A stretch of 64,000 bases of DNA from Pseudomonas sp. N040. Its GTDB lineage: Bacteria > Pseudomonadota > Gammaproteobacteria > Pseudomonadales > Pseudomonadaceae. Position 1 is the first letter of the stretch. Every line of letters starts with the position of its first letter. Below the pieces are notes generated by a model. The model was not told where the DNA came from and ran no database searches. It saw nothing but the letters and a program-made list of their open reading frames with translations. The stretch lies in assembly GCF_015637705.1 (NCBI RefSeq), contig NZ_JADOBE010000005.1, positions 1 to 64,000 of the forward strand. The letters run 5' to 3'. Positions 56,753 to 64,000 of the stretch are shown here, piece after piece. Position numbers and translations under genes: made by a program.

Positions 56753-58033
56753 ATGCCCGTGAACAAACCCGATTACTCTCCCAGCCTTGCCGTGCCGCTG
56801 ACCCAGCGCGTATTCGGTGCCCGTGACCTGCTCGCCCTGTGGTTCTCGCTGGGCATGGGGCTGATGGTATTGCAGGCTGGTGCGCTGCTGGCGCCGGGCC
56901 TGGGCTTTGCCAGCGCGTTGCTGGCGATCCTGCTTGGCGTGGCGGTGGGCGCGCTGTTGCTCGGCGCGGTCGGGGTGATCGGCAGCGACACCGGCCTGGC
57001 CTCGATGGCCGCACTCCGGCTCAGCCTGGGGCATCACGGCGCCGCCTTGCCGGCGCTGCTCAACCTGCTGCAGCTGGTCGGCTGGGGCGCCTTCGAAATC
57101 ATGGTCATGCGCGATGCCGCCAGCCTGCTGGCCGGCAAGGCCTTCGGCGCGGCCAGCGGCTGGAGCAACCCGGGCCTGTGGACCCTGGTGTTCGGCGCCC
57201 TGGCCACCCTGCTGGCGGTGGCCGGGCCGCTGGCCTTCGTGCGGCGCGTGCTGCGCCGCTGGGGTATCTGGCTGCTGCTCGGCGCCTGCGCCTGGCTAAG
57301 CTGGAACCTGTTCAGTCGCGCCGACCTGACTGCACTGCTGGCGACCCGCGGCGATGGCTCGATGTCGTTCGCCCTGGGCTTCGACCTGGCCATCGCCATG
57401 CCGTTGTCCTGGCTGCCGCTGATCGCCGACTACTCGCGCTTCGGCCAGCGTGCCGGCAGTGTCTTCGTCGGTTCGGCGCTGGGCTTCCTGCTCGGCTGTG
57501 TGTGGCTGATGGGGCTGGGCGTGGCCTACACCCTGGCGTTCGCCAGCCCGGATGAAGCCAACAGCCTGCTGCTGGCGCTGGCCGGCGCCGGCCTGGGTAT
57601 TCCGCTGCTGCTGATCCTGCTCGACGAGTCGGAGAAGGCCTTTGCCGATATCCACTCGGCGGCGGTGACCGGCAGCACCCTGCTGTCGCTCAAGGTCGAG
57701 CACCTGGCCCTGGCCATCGGTGCGCTGTGCACGCTGATCGCCTGGCTGGCACCGCTCAGCGAGTACGAGGGCTTCCTGCTGCTGATCGGCTCGGTGTTCG
57801 CGCCGCTGTTCGGCGTAGTGCTGGTCGATCACTTCATCCTGCGCCGCCGGCGTGCCGAGCTGGCGCCGCGCGTCGCGCTGCGCTGGGACACCTTGCTGGC
57901 CTGGGGCTGTGGCGTGGCGGTGTATCACCTGCTGGCGAATTTCGCCGCGGACCTCGGCGCCACCCTGCCGGCGCTGGTGGTTGCCGCCGTGTTGCAGGGC
58001 GTTTTCGGCGCGCTGGGCCGGCAGAGGGGGTGA
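56753..58033 (+). CDS. cytX: CytX-like hydroxymethylpyrimidine permease (NCS1 family)
   Basis: The 426-aa protein has about 12 membrane helices. NCS1/cytosine-permease character includes LVGWGAFEIMVMRDAAS near residue 105 and LPLIADYSRFGQR near residue 222. CytX is typically linked to thi genes or a TPP riboswitch, and is the likely uptake route for the thiamine precursor HMP. It is immediately downstream of thiC. The start at 56753 has GAGG 7 nt before. Confidence 0.85.
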   Translation: MPVNKPDYSPSLAVPLTQRVFGARDLLALWFSLGMGLMVLQAGALLAPGLGFASALLAILLGVAVGALLLGAVGVIGSDTGLASMAALRLSLGHHGAALPALLNLLQLVGWGAFEIMVMRDAASLLAGKAFGAASGWSNPGLWTLVFGALATLLAVAGPLAFVRRVLRRWGIWLLLGACAWLSWNLFSRADLTALLATRGDGSMSFALGFDLAIAMPLSWLPLIADYSRFGQRAGSVFVGSALGFLLGCVWLMGLGVAYTLAFASPDEANSLLLALAGAGLGIPLLLILLDESEKAFADIHSAAVTGSTLLSLKVEHLALAIGALCTLIAWLAPLSEYEGFLLLIGSVFAPLFGVVLVDHFILRRRRAELAPRVALRWDTLLAWGCGVAVYHLLANFAADLGATLPALVVAAVLQGVFGALGRQRG

Positions 58034-58090
58034 TGGCAGGCGCTGGACTTGTGGGTCGTTGCCGGTCTTTTGGGTGAGCGCAGGGGGACC

Positions 58091-58153
58091 GTAGGGTGGG
58101 CTTCAGCCCACCATTTGGCGCTGCCTGGTTTGGTGGGCTGAAGCCCACCCTAC
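58091..58153. repeat. Perfect 23-bp inverted repeat (GTAGGGTGGG family)
   Basis: The arms 58091-58113 and 58131-58153 are exact reverse complements (23 of 23) starting GTAGGGTGGGCTTCAGCCCACCA, separated by 17 nt. The ends and the flank CCCACCCTACGCCCACCCT match the element near 52692-52812, so both are copies of one mobile or REP-like family. It lies between convergent cytX and the isomerase gene. Confidence 0.85.
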
Positions 58154-58172
58154 GCCCACCCTGTGCTGCAGG

Positions 58173-58769
58173 CTACTTGCTCTGCAGGGCTTGCCTGACG
58201 AAATTCAGGCGGTCCTGGCCAAAGAACAGTTCATCACCGACGAACATGCTCGGTGCGCCAAATACGCCGCGTTTCACCGCTGTTTCGGTGGTGGTCTTCA
58301 GTGCTTCCTTCACCTCCGGCGCGTTTGCCATGCGTAACAGTGCCGCTGCATCGAAACCAGCGCTGCTCAGAAGTTTGCCCAGCACCTCAGGGTCGCCCAG
58401 ATTGAGGCCATCCACCCACAGGGCATTGAAGATCAGCGCGATGAAGGCTTCGAACCGCTCCGGCAGGTGCATTTGCACGGCGGTGGCGCCGCGCATCAGG
58501 GTCAGCGTATTGATCGGGAAGTGCGGATTGAACTGCATGGGCACCTTGTAGTGTTTCGCGTAGCGCTGCAGATCCTGCAGCATGAAGCGGCCCTTGCTGG
58601 GGATGGTTACAGGTGAGGCATTGCCGGTGGCCTGGAACACCCCGCCGAGCAGCATGGGGCGATATATCAACGTGGCACCGGTTGCGGCGCAGATGCCCGG
58701 CAGCTGGGTCCAGGCCAGGTAGGTGGTCGGGCTACCGAAATCGAAATAGAACTCGACGGATTTGCTCAT
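58173..58769 (-). CDS. 2-hydroxychromene-2-carboxylate isomerase-like (DsbA-fold) protein
   Basis: The 198-aa protein is a DsbA-superfamily kappa-GST-like fold: SVEFYFDFGSPTTYLAWTQLPG at the start and VFGAPSMFVGDELFFGQDRLNFV near the end. The N-terminal Ser in DFGSPT replaces the redox CxxC, as in the glutathione-dependent HCCA isomerases of aromatic degradation. Position near an SDR and TetR suggests a small accessory catabolic set, but the real substrate is unknown. Confidence 0.87.
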   Translation of the reverse strand: MSKSVEFYFDFGSPTTYLAWTQLPGICAATGATLIYRPMLLGGVFQATGNASPVTIPSKGRFMLQDLQRYAKHYKVPMQFNPHFPINTLTLMRGATAVQMHLPERFEAFIALIFNALWVDGLNLGDPEVLGKLLSSAGFDAAALLRMANAPEVKEALKTTTETAVKRGVFGAPSMFVGDELFFGQDRLNFVRQALQSK

Positions 58770-58821
58770 GAAGGTTTCCTTTTCTGCTGAGGCCTATAGC
58801 TGACAGGGCGAGGGCGTTGGC

Positions 58822-59562
58822 TTACCAGTGCTCGCGCCACGGGCGCAGGTCCAGTTCGAAGCTCCAGGCGTCGCGTGGCTGGCTGTGCAGGAACCAGTAA
58901 TTGTCGGCGATGTGCTGCGGGTTGAGGATGCCGTCCTGGTCCTTCAGCGCATAGCGTTCGGGGAAGCCGTCGCGGATGAAGGCGGTGTCGATGGCGCCAT
59001 CCACCACCACGTGGGCGACATGGATATTCAGCGGGCCGAGTTCGCGCGCCATGCTCTGCGCCAGGGCGCGGATGCCGTGCTTGGCCCCGGCGAAGGCGGC
59101 GAAGTTGGCGGCGCCACGCAGGCCGGCGGTGGCGCCGGTAAACAGGATGGAGCCACGCCCGCGTTTGACCATGCGCCGCGCCACGGCCTGGCTGGTGAGA
59201 AAGCCGGCGAAGCAGGCCATTTCCCAGATCTTGAAGTACTTGCGCGCGGTTTCCTCAAGGATGCTGCAGGGGACGTTGGCGCCGATATTGAAGACGAACG
59301 CCTCGATCGGGCCGATCGTGCTTTCGATCTGCTCGACCAGTGCGGCTACTTCGTCTTCCTTGCGCGCGTCGGAGGCAAAGCCGTGGGCTTCGCCGCCGGC
59401 TGCGCAGATCTCCTCGACCAGCGGCTGCAGCTTGTCCGCGCTGCGCCGGGTCACGCAGGCGATGTAGCCCTCGCGGGCGAAGCGTTTGGCAATCGCGCCG
59501 CCGGTGGCATCGCCGGCACCCACCACCAGTACCACTTTCTTTTCATTGGCTTGTGAAGTCAT
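58822..59562 (-). CDS. SDR-family oxidoreductase with Phe in place of the catalytic Tyr
   Basis: The 246-aa protein has a Rossmann start VVLVVGAGDATGGAIAKRFA (glycine motif), SILFTGATAGLRG where the catalytic Ser is a Thr, and F157-AGA-K161 in the place of YxxxK. The otherwise conserved NIG, LRALAQSMARELGPLNIHVAHVVVDGAID frame is SDR-like. The missing Tyr suggests low or altered dehydrogenase activity. It is divergent from a tetR gene sharing an operator region. Confidence 0.88.
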   Translation of the reverse strand: MTSQANEKKVVLVVGAGDATGGAIAKRFAREGYIACVTRRSADKLQPLVEEICAAGGEAHGFASDARKEDEVAALVEQIESTIGPIEAFVFNIGANVPCSILEETARKYFKIWEMACFAGFLTSQAVARRMVKRGRGSILFTGATAGLRGAANFAAFAGAKHGIRALAQSMARELGPLNIHVAHVVVDGAIDTAFIRDGFPERYALKDQDGILNPQHIADNYWFLHSQPRDAWSFELDLRPWREHW

Positions 59563-59577
59563 GGAGCACCTTTAATA

Positions 59578-59602
59578 AACGATCGTTAGGTGAACGAACG
59601 TT
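59578..59602. promoter_or_regulatory. Twin TetR operator-like palindromes
   Basis: AACGATCGTT (59578-59587), a perfect 10-bp palindrome, and AACGAACGTT (59593-59602), one mismatch from it, are 15 nt apart between the divergent SDR and tetR genes. This spacing and position fit two binding half-sites for the TetR protein, which would repress both genes. Confidence 0.6.
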
Positions 59603-59652
59603 ATGCTACGATCAGCATATGGTCAAGCGACAAATCAAAAGAGGGTGAAGCC

Positions 59653-60228
59653 ATGCGCTATTCGGCCGAGCACAAGGCGCAGACGCGCGAAAAACTGCTG
59701 CGCAGCAGTGGTGCAATCGCCAAGCAGGGGGGCTTCGCCAACGCCGGCGTGGATGGCCTGATGCAGGCCATCGGCCTGACCGGCGGCGCGTTTTACAGCC
59801 ACTTCGCCTCGAAGAATGCACTGTTCGCCGCGATCGTCGAGCGCGAGCTGAGCCACAGCCTCGAACGGCTGGGGGAGAAGGCCGAGGGCGGGCGCGACAA
59901 GCTGCAGCGCTGCCTCGACCTGTATCTGAGCATGGCGCATGTCCGCCAGCCGGACAGCGGCTGCGCCATTCCGACGCTGGGTGCCGAAATTGCCCGGGCG
60001 GACATTGCCGTTCGCGAACAGGCCGAGCACTGGCTGCTGCAGCTGCAACAGGCCTGGGCGAAAGTCCTGGAAGACGATGCGCTGGCCTGGGCGATCCTGG
60101 CCCAGTGCGTCGGCGCCCTGCTGCTGGCGCGCATGCTGGCCACGCCGCAGCGGCAGGAGCAGGTGCTGCAGGCCAGCCGGGAGCTGCTCGGCGATCTGCT
60201 GGCGGAGCCACCCGTGGCTGCCGTGTAG
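59653..60228 (+). CDS. TetR/AcrR-family transcriptional regulator
   Basis: The 191-aa protein starts at ATG 59653 with GAGGGTGAAG before it. The N-terminal helix-turn-helix is KLLRSSGAIAKQGGFANAGVDGLMQAIGLTGGAFYSHFASKNALF (in part), the standard TetR DNA-binding unit; the C-terminal ligand-binding part contains HVRQPDSGCAIPTLGAE. It most likely controls the divergent SDR-isomerase genes and itself via the operators at 59578-59602. The ligand is unknown. Confidence 0.93.
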   Translation: MRYSAEHKAQTREKLLRSSGAIAKQGGFANAGVDGLMQAIGLTGGAFYSHFASKNALFAAIVERELSHSLERLGEKAEGGRDKLQRCLDLYLSMAHVRQPDSGCAIPTLGAEIARADIAVREQAEHWLLQLQQAWAKVLEDDALAWAILAQCVGALLLARMLATPQRQEQVLQASRELLGDLLAEPPVAAV

Positions 60229-60337
60229 CAATGCGCCGCGTTGAGGCTGTGCAGGGCGGCACCAGGTCTGATAGGGTCACGCAGACAGAATAATTCATGC
60301 GCGGGTCGAGCGGCCTGCGCTGTTCAGGGGTGCCGTC

Positions 60338-60949
60338 ATGACCGGGCAGATGTCGCAGCAGGATGTCGAGGTGATCGAGCGTGAGCCGTGTTTCCGCGGC
60401 TTCTACCGGCTCGATCGACTGCACCTGCGGCATCGCCAGTTTGACGGCAGCATGGGCCCGCGCCTCAGTCGCGAGCTGTTTGTGCGGCATGATGCGGTCT
60501 GCGTGCTGCCCTATGATCCGCAGCGGGATGTGGTGGTACTGATCGAGCAGTTCCGCGTTGGCGCCCTCGACAAAAGCCCTAATCCCTGGCTGCTGGAACT
60601 GGTGGCCGGGCTGATCGACAAGGACGAGCAACCCGAAGAAGTGGCCCGGCGTGAAGCGCTCGAGGAGGCCGGCCTGAGCCTGGGTGCGCTGTGGCCGATC
60701 ACCGCCTATTATCCTTCGCCGGGCGGCTCGGACGAGCGCGTGCACCTGTTCGTCGGACGCTGCGACAGTGCCGGCGCTGGCGGCATTCATGGGCTGGCGG
60801 AGGAGGGCGAGGACATTCGCGTGCATGTATGGTCGCTCGAGGATGCCTTGCAGGCCGTCCGCGATGGCCGCATCGACAATGCCGCGAGCATCATTGCCCT
60901 GCAATGGCTGGCGCTGAACCGGGCCGAGGTCAGGGGGCTGTGGCAATGA
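60338..60949 (+). CDS. nudF: ADP-ribose pyrophosphatase (Nudix)
   Basis: At 203 aa it has the Nudix box G-LIDKDEQ..EVARREALEEAGL at about residue 92-114. The N-terminal strand domain (FYRLDRLHLRHRQFDG) and VVLIEQFRVGAL are those of the NudF/AspP family. It hydrolyses ADP-ribose to AMP and ribose 5-phosphate. It overlaps the next gene by 4 nt (ATGA). Confidence 0.93.
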   Translation: MTGQMSQQDVEVIEREPCFRGFYRLDRLHLRHRQFDGSMGPRLSRELFVRHDAVCVLPYDPQRDVVVLIEQFRVGALDKSPNPWLLELVAGLIDKDEQPEEVARREALEEAGLSLGALWPITAYYPSPGGSDERVHLFVGRCDSAGAGGIHGLAEEGEDIRVHVWSLEDALQAVRDGRIDNAASIIALQWLALNRAEVRGLWQ

Positions 60950-61392
60950 CGCTGCTGCGCGAGCGCTACCGGGTCGATCTGGCCGGCCTGCAAAGTACCT
61001 GCGAGCGCAACTATGTGCGCCTCATGCGGCTGTTGCCGGAGATGCGCGCCGGGCAGGTTTCGCGACGCGTGGCAGTCAGTCGCGGCGAGCATCTGCTCGG
61101 CGTGCTCAGGCTGGAAGTACTCGAGGTCAGCCCCTATACCACCACGCTGCACGTGCAGCAGGAGCAGCAATTGCCCTGGTTGCCATTGCCGCGCCTGGAG
61201 GTGCGGGTCTACCACGATGCGCGGATGGCCGAGGTGGTGGTGGCGGACAACACCCGGCGTTTGCTCAGCCACTATCCCTACCCGAATGCAGCCATGCACC
61301 AGCCGGATGAAAAGACCCAGCTCAACGTGTTCCTCGGCGAGTGGTTGAGCCACTGCCTGGCTTGCGGCCATGAGCTTGAATCACATTTTTGA
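60946..61392 (+). CDS. yqiB: DUF1249 (YqiB-like) protein
   Basis: The 148-aa protein starts at ATG 60946 overlapping nudF. It contains CERNYVRLMRLLPEM and VYHDARMAEVVV, with YPYPNAAMHQPDEKTQLNVFLGEWLSHCL, the DUF1249 core. No biochemical function is known; E. coli yqiB is between nudF and cpdA, the same order. Confidence 0.9.
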   Translation: MTLLRERYRVDLAGLQSTCERNYVRLMRLLPEMRAGQVSRRVAVSRGEHLLGVLRLEVLEVSPYTTTLHVQQEQQLPWLPLPRLEVRVYHDARMAEVVVADNTRRLLSHYPYPNAAMHQPDEKTQLNVFLGEWLSHCLACGHELESHF

Positions 61393-61544
61393 CAACTGTT
61401 GGCGTCATTCCGTTGGCGGGAAGGCTCGCGGCGCCAATTAATTCTTGCCGATGTTTTTAATCTGTGAGGTTTTCCCGCTTCGCGGGTTTACCTGCGCTGG
61501 CGCCAGCCACCATAATTCGCCCGATCCCTTTCAGGAGATGGCGC

Positions 61545-62357
61545 TTGCCGAGCAGAACCGCCCCTGCGGCCGATTCGGTGCTGCTGGTCCAATTATCCGA
61601 CAGCCACCTGTTTGCTGACGCAGACGGACGCCTGCTGGGCATGGAAACCCGCGACAGCCTGCAGCAGGTGATTCAGCGAGTGCTGGACGAGCAGCCGCAG
61701 GTCGACCTGCTGCTGGCCAGCGGCGACATCTCCCAGGATGGCAGCGAGCAGGCGTATCAGCGCTTTCGCCAGATGGCCGCGCAGATCCGGGCGCCACAGC
61801 GCTGGGTTGCCGGCAATCACGATGATCTGCCGACGATGCGCCAGGTCTGTGCCGGCTCGCCCGAGCTGGATCCGGTGGTCGATCTGGGCGGCTGGCGCAT
61901 CATCCTGCTCGACTCCAGCATTCCCGGCGCAGTCCCCGGGCATTTCTCCGCGCAGCAGCTGGCCTTGCTCGAGCAGGCGCTGGCCGACGCCGGTACGCGG
62001 CATGTGCTGGTCAGTTTTCACCACCACCCGGTGGCTGTCGGTTGTCGCTGGCTGGAACCCATCGGCGTGCGCAATCCGGCCGCCCTGTTTGCCGTGCTCG
62101 ACCGCTACCCGCAGGTGCGCGCGCTGCTCTGGGGGCACATCCATCAGGAGATCGACCAGCAGCGCAATGGCGTGCGCCTGCTGGCGTCGCCATCTACCTG
62201 CGTGCAGTTCGCCCCGGGCAGCGAGGAGTTTCAGGTAGATCACGAAGCCCCCGGGTATCGCTGGTTGCGCCTGTTTGCCGACGGGCAGCTGGAAACCGGT
62301 GTGTCACGCGTCCGGGACATCGATTTCGAGATCGATTACACCATCAAGGGCTACTGA
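61545..62357 (+). CDS. cpdA: 3',5'-cyclic AMP phosphodiesterase CpdA
   Basis: At 270 aa from a TTG start at 61545, preceded by AGGAG (61533-61537) and matching the family N-terminus. The class III metallophosphoesterase motifs are complete: QLSDSHLF, SGDISQDG, GNHDD, HHHP and GHIH. It hydrolyses cAMP and so tunes Vfr-type signalling in pseudomonads. The 152-nt gap before it includes a small hairpin CCCGC-TTC-GCGGG (61474-61486). The TTG start suggests low expression. Confidence 0.92.
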   Translation: MPSRTAPAADSVLLVQLSDSHLFADADGRLLGMETRDSLQQVIQRVLDEQPQVDLLLASGDISQDGSEQAYQRFRQMAAQIRAPQRWVAGNHDDLPTMRQVCAGSPELDPVVDLGGWRIILLDSSIPGAVPGHFSAQQLALLEQALADAGTRHVLVSFHHHPVAVGCRWLEPIGVRNPAALFAVLDRYPQVRALLWGHIHQEIDQQRNGVRLLASPSTCVQFAPGSEEFQVDHEAPGYRWLRLFADGQLETGVSRVRDIDFEIDYTIKGY

Positions 62358-62418
62358 ACCGGCGCTGCGCATGACTGCGCTTGCCGGCTGCACCCGATAG
62401 CTTGTAGCCTCCGGTGCC

Positions 62419-63021
62419 ATGATAAAAATACTTTATATCCACGGCTTGAACAGTTCGCCTGCTTCCACCAAAGCCCAGCAATTGCTGCATGCCATGCACC
62501 GCATGGGGATCGCCGAGCGGCTTTACCTGCCAGCCTTGCACCATCAGCCGCGGCTGGCTGTCGAGCAGCTCGAAGCCATCATTGCCGGGGCCGGCCAACC
62601 AGTGCTGGTCGGCAGTTCGCTGGGTGGCTACTATGCGACCTTCCTCGCCCACCGGCATGGCCTGAAAGCGCTGCTGATCAACCCGTCGGTGCGCCCGCAT
62701 CTGTGTTTCGATGGCTGTCATGAGTGGCAGACCAATTACTACACCGGTGAGCGCTGGCTGCCGACCGAAGAGCACCTGCAGGCGCTGGCCGCGCTGGAAG
62801 TGCCCGCCCCGCAGGATCCGCAGCGTTGCCAGGTGTGGCTGCAGACGGCCGACCAGACGCTGGATTACCGTGAAGCCGAGCACTACTACCGGGCCTGCGC
62901 CCTGCGCATCCAGGCCGGTGGCGATCACGGCTTTGCCGGCTTCGCGGAGCGGCTGCCGGCGTTGTTTGCCTTCGCCGGGCTGGAGCACAGCCTCTGGCGG
63001 GATACCGATTTTTCACACTGA
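62419..63021 (+). CDS. yqiA: YqiA-family esterase
   Basis: The 200-aa alpha/beta hydrolase starts KILYIHGLNSSPASTKAQQLL and has the nucleophile elbow GSSLGGYYATFLA, then GGDHGFAGF with the likely catalytic His. Small YqiA proteins hydrolyse short esters in vitro; the natural substrate is unknown. The cpdA-yqiA-parE order is conserved in gammaproteobacteria. Confidence 0.92.
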   Translation: MIKILYIHGLNSSPASTKAQQLLHAMHRMGIAERLYLPALHHQPRLAVEQLEAIIAGAGQPVLVGSSLGGYYATFLAHRHGLKALLINPSVRPHLCFDGCHEWQTNYYTGERWLPTEEHLQALAALEVPAPQDPQRCQVWLQTADQTLDYREAEHYYRACALRIQAGGDHGFAGFAERLPALFAFAGLEHSLWRDTDFSH

Positions 63022-63170
63022 GGCAGTGCCGGGCCCGTCCCGCGAGTCGCTGCAGCAGGTTCAATACATTCGTCACGCCAGCCGGCTGGTTGGCCACAGG
63101 GAGGACACCGGTTTGTTGAAATCAGTCTCGCAGGGCCTCGCTGGCCGCCAGCGCGCAGGAGTGCGTTGAG

Positions 63171-64000
63171 ATGAGCAGCAGTTCCTATAACGCCGATGCC
63201 ATCGAGGTACTTTCCGGGCTTGACCCGGTGCGCAAGCGCCCCGGCATGTACACCGATACCACGCGGCCCAATCACCTGGCCCAGGAAGTCATCGACAACA
63301 GCGTCGACGAAGCGCTGGCCGGCCACGCCCGCTCGATCCAGGTCATCCTGCACGAGGATGCTTCGCTGGAAGTGCTGGATGACGGTCGCGGCATGCCGGT
63401 CGACATCCACCCCGAGGAGGGCGTTTCCGGGGTCGAGCTGATCCTCACCAAGCTGCATGCCGGGGGCAAGTTCTCCAACAAGAACTACGAGTTTTCCGGT
63501 GGCCTGCACGGGGTCGGCATTTCCGTGGTGAATGCGCTGTCGACCCAGGTCGAGGTGCGCGTCAAGCGCGACGGCAACGAATACCGCATGACCTTCGCCA
63601 ATGGCTTCAAGGCCAGCGACCTGGAAGTGATCGGCACGGTGGGCAAGCGCAACACCGGCACCAGCGTGCGTTTCTGGCCGGACGGCAAGTATTTCGATTC
63701 GCCGAAGTTTTCCCTCAGCCGGCTGAAGCATGTGCTCAAGGCCAAGGCCGTGCTCTGCCCGGGGCTGACGGTCAGCTTCACCGACAAGAACAGCGGCGAG
63801 CAGGTCGAATGGCATTACGAGGACGGCTTGCGCTCCTACCTGATCGATGCGGTCAGCGAGTATCCGCGGCTGCCCGACGAACCGTTCTGCGGCAGCCTCA
63901 AGGGCAACAAGGAGGCGGTGGACTGGGCCCTGCTGTGGTTGCCCGAAGGTGGCGAGGCGGTGCAGGAAAGCTACGTCAACCTGATTCCCACCGCGCAGGG
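63171..64000 (+). CDS. parE: DNA topoisomerase IV subunit B, N-terminal part
   Basis: The gene starts at ATG 63171 (CAGGAGTG upstream) and runs off the window end, so only the first 276 residues are seen. They hold the GHKL ATPase: IEVLSGLDPVRKRPGMYT, DNSVDEALAG (catalytic Glu/Asn), DDGRGMPV, and GGLHGVGISVVNALS. The protein decatenates chromosomes with ParC. Preference for ParE over GyrB comes from the N-terminus and from the cpdA-yqiA neighbours. Confidence 0.97.
   Translation, partial: MSSSSYNADAIEVLSGLDPVRKRPGMYTDTTRPNHLAQEVIDNSVDEALAGHARSIQVILHEDASLEVLDDGRGMPVDIHPEEGVSGVELILTKLHAGGKFSNKNYEFSGGLHGVGISVVNALSTQVEVRVKRDGNEYRMTFANGFKASDLEVIGTVGKRNTGTSVRFWPDGKYFDSPKFSLSRLKHVLKAKAVLCPGLTVSFTDKNSGEQVEWHYEDGLRSYLIDAVSEYPRLPDEPFCGSLKGNKEAVDWALLWLPEGGEAVQESYVNLIPTAQ

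Overview
The window is about 64 kb of GC-rich chromosomal DNA (roughly two thirds G+C by eye). It is densely packed with genes and fits a Pseudomonas or close relative. The evidence is gene content and gene order that, from memory, match Pseudomonas aeruginosa blocks: msbA/mig-14/dnpA/hldE (LPS core), lipA-lipB-ybeD-dacA-rlpA-mltB-rodA-mrdA-rlmH-rsfS-nadD-proA (cell shape and lipoate), SMR/FAD oxidoreductase/aldo-keto reductase/waaA/tolC/thiC, and nudF/DUF1249/cpdA/yqiA/parE. I see no tRNA, rRNA, CRISPR array, prophage or insertion sequence. This is core genome with some accessory pieces.

Layout. 1-6324 (+): end of msbA, then mig-14-like, dnpA, hldE and a carbamoyltransferase, all tied to lipid A/LPS core building and modification. 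6380-8059 (-): LON-substrate-binding-domain protein with lrgB/lrgA. 8225-10902 (+): MaoC hydratase, a MORN-repeat/C13-peptidase lipoprotein and an NAD(P)-binding protein. 11003-13215 (-): btuB under a cobalamin riboswitch. 13322-15665 (-): DUF4242 protein and dxs. 15805-19092 (-): a single-chain biotin-dependent acyl-CoA carboxylase. 19274-20152 (+): PAP2 phosphatase. 20202-22055 (-): membrane diguanylate cyclase. 22279-24588 (+): YgiQ radical SAM protein.

24758-31647 (+) is the most unusual block. Three consecutive large genes encode transglutaminase-DUF2126, ATP-grasp/alpha-E, and a second transglutaminase, with a good sigma-54-type -24/-12 element just upstream. The next gene, amtB (31856, +), has its own sigma-54-type element, lacks glnK, and is followed one base later by an unrecognised 214-aa protein. 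I infer a nitrogen-responsive region containing a little-understood peptide ligase/transglutaminase system.

33847-45797 (-): ppk2, lipoate synthesis, then the peptidoglycan elongation cluster (PBP5, RlpA, MltB, RodA, PBP2) with RlmH, RsfS, NadD and ProA, mostly overlapping or closely spaced. 45964-47977 (+): 3-methyladenine glycosylase and a DedA-PAP2 fusion. 47991-51288 (-): Nudix-like protein, aldo-keto reductase, FAD oxidoreductase, SMR transporter. 51403-52674 (+): waaA. A symmetrical terminator separates it from convergent tolC (-). 54571-58033 (+): TPP riboswitch, thiC, cytX. 58173-60228: DsbA-like isomerase and SDR (-), divergent from a TetR regulator (+) with twin palindromic operators between them. 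60338-64000 (+): nudF, DUF1249, cpdA, yqiA and the 5' part of parE.

Start codons were chosen by ribosome-binding site, overlap with the upstream gene and family N-terminus. Several genes start at GTG or TTG. All identifications come from reading motifs and recalling families. No database search was run.
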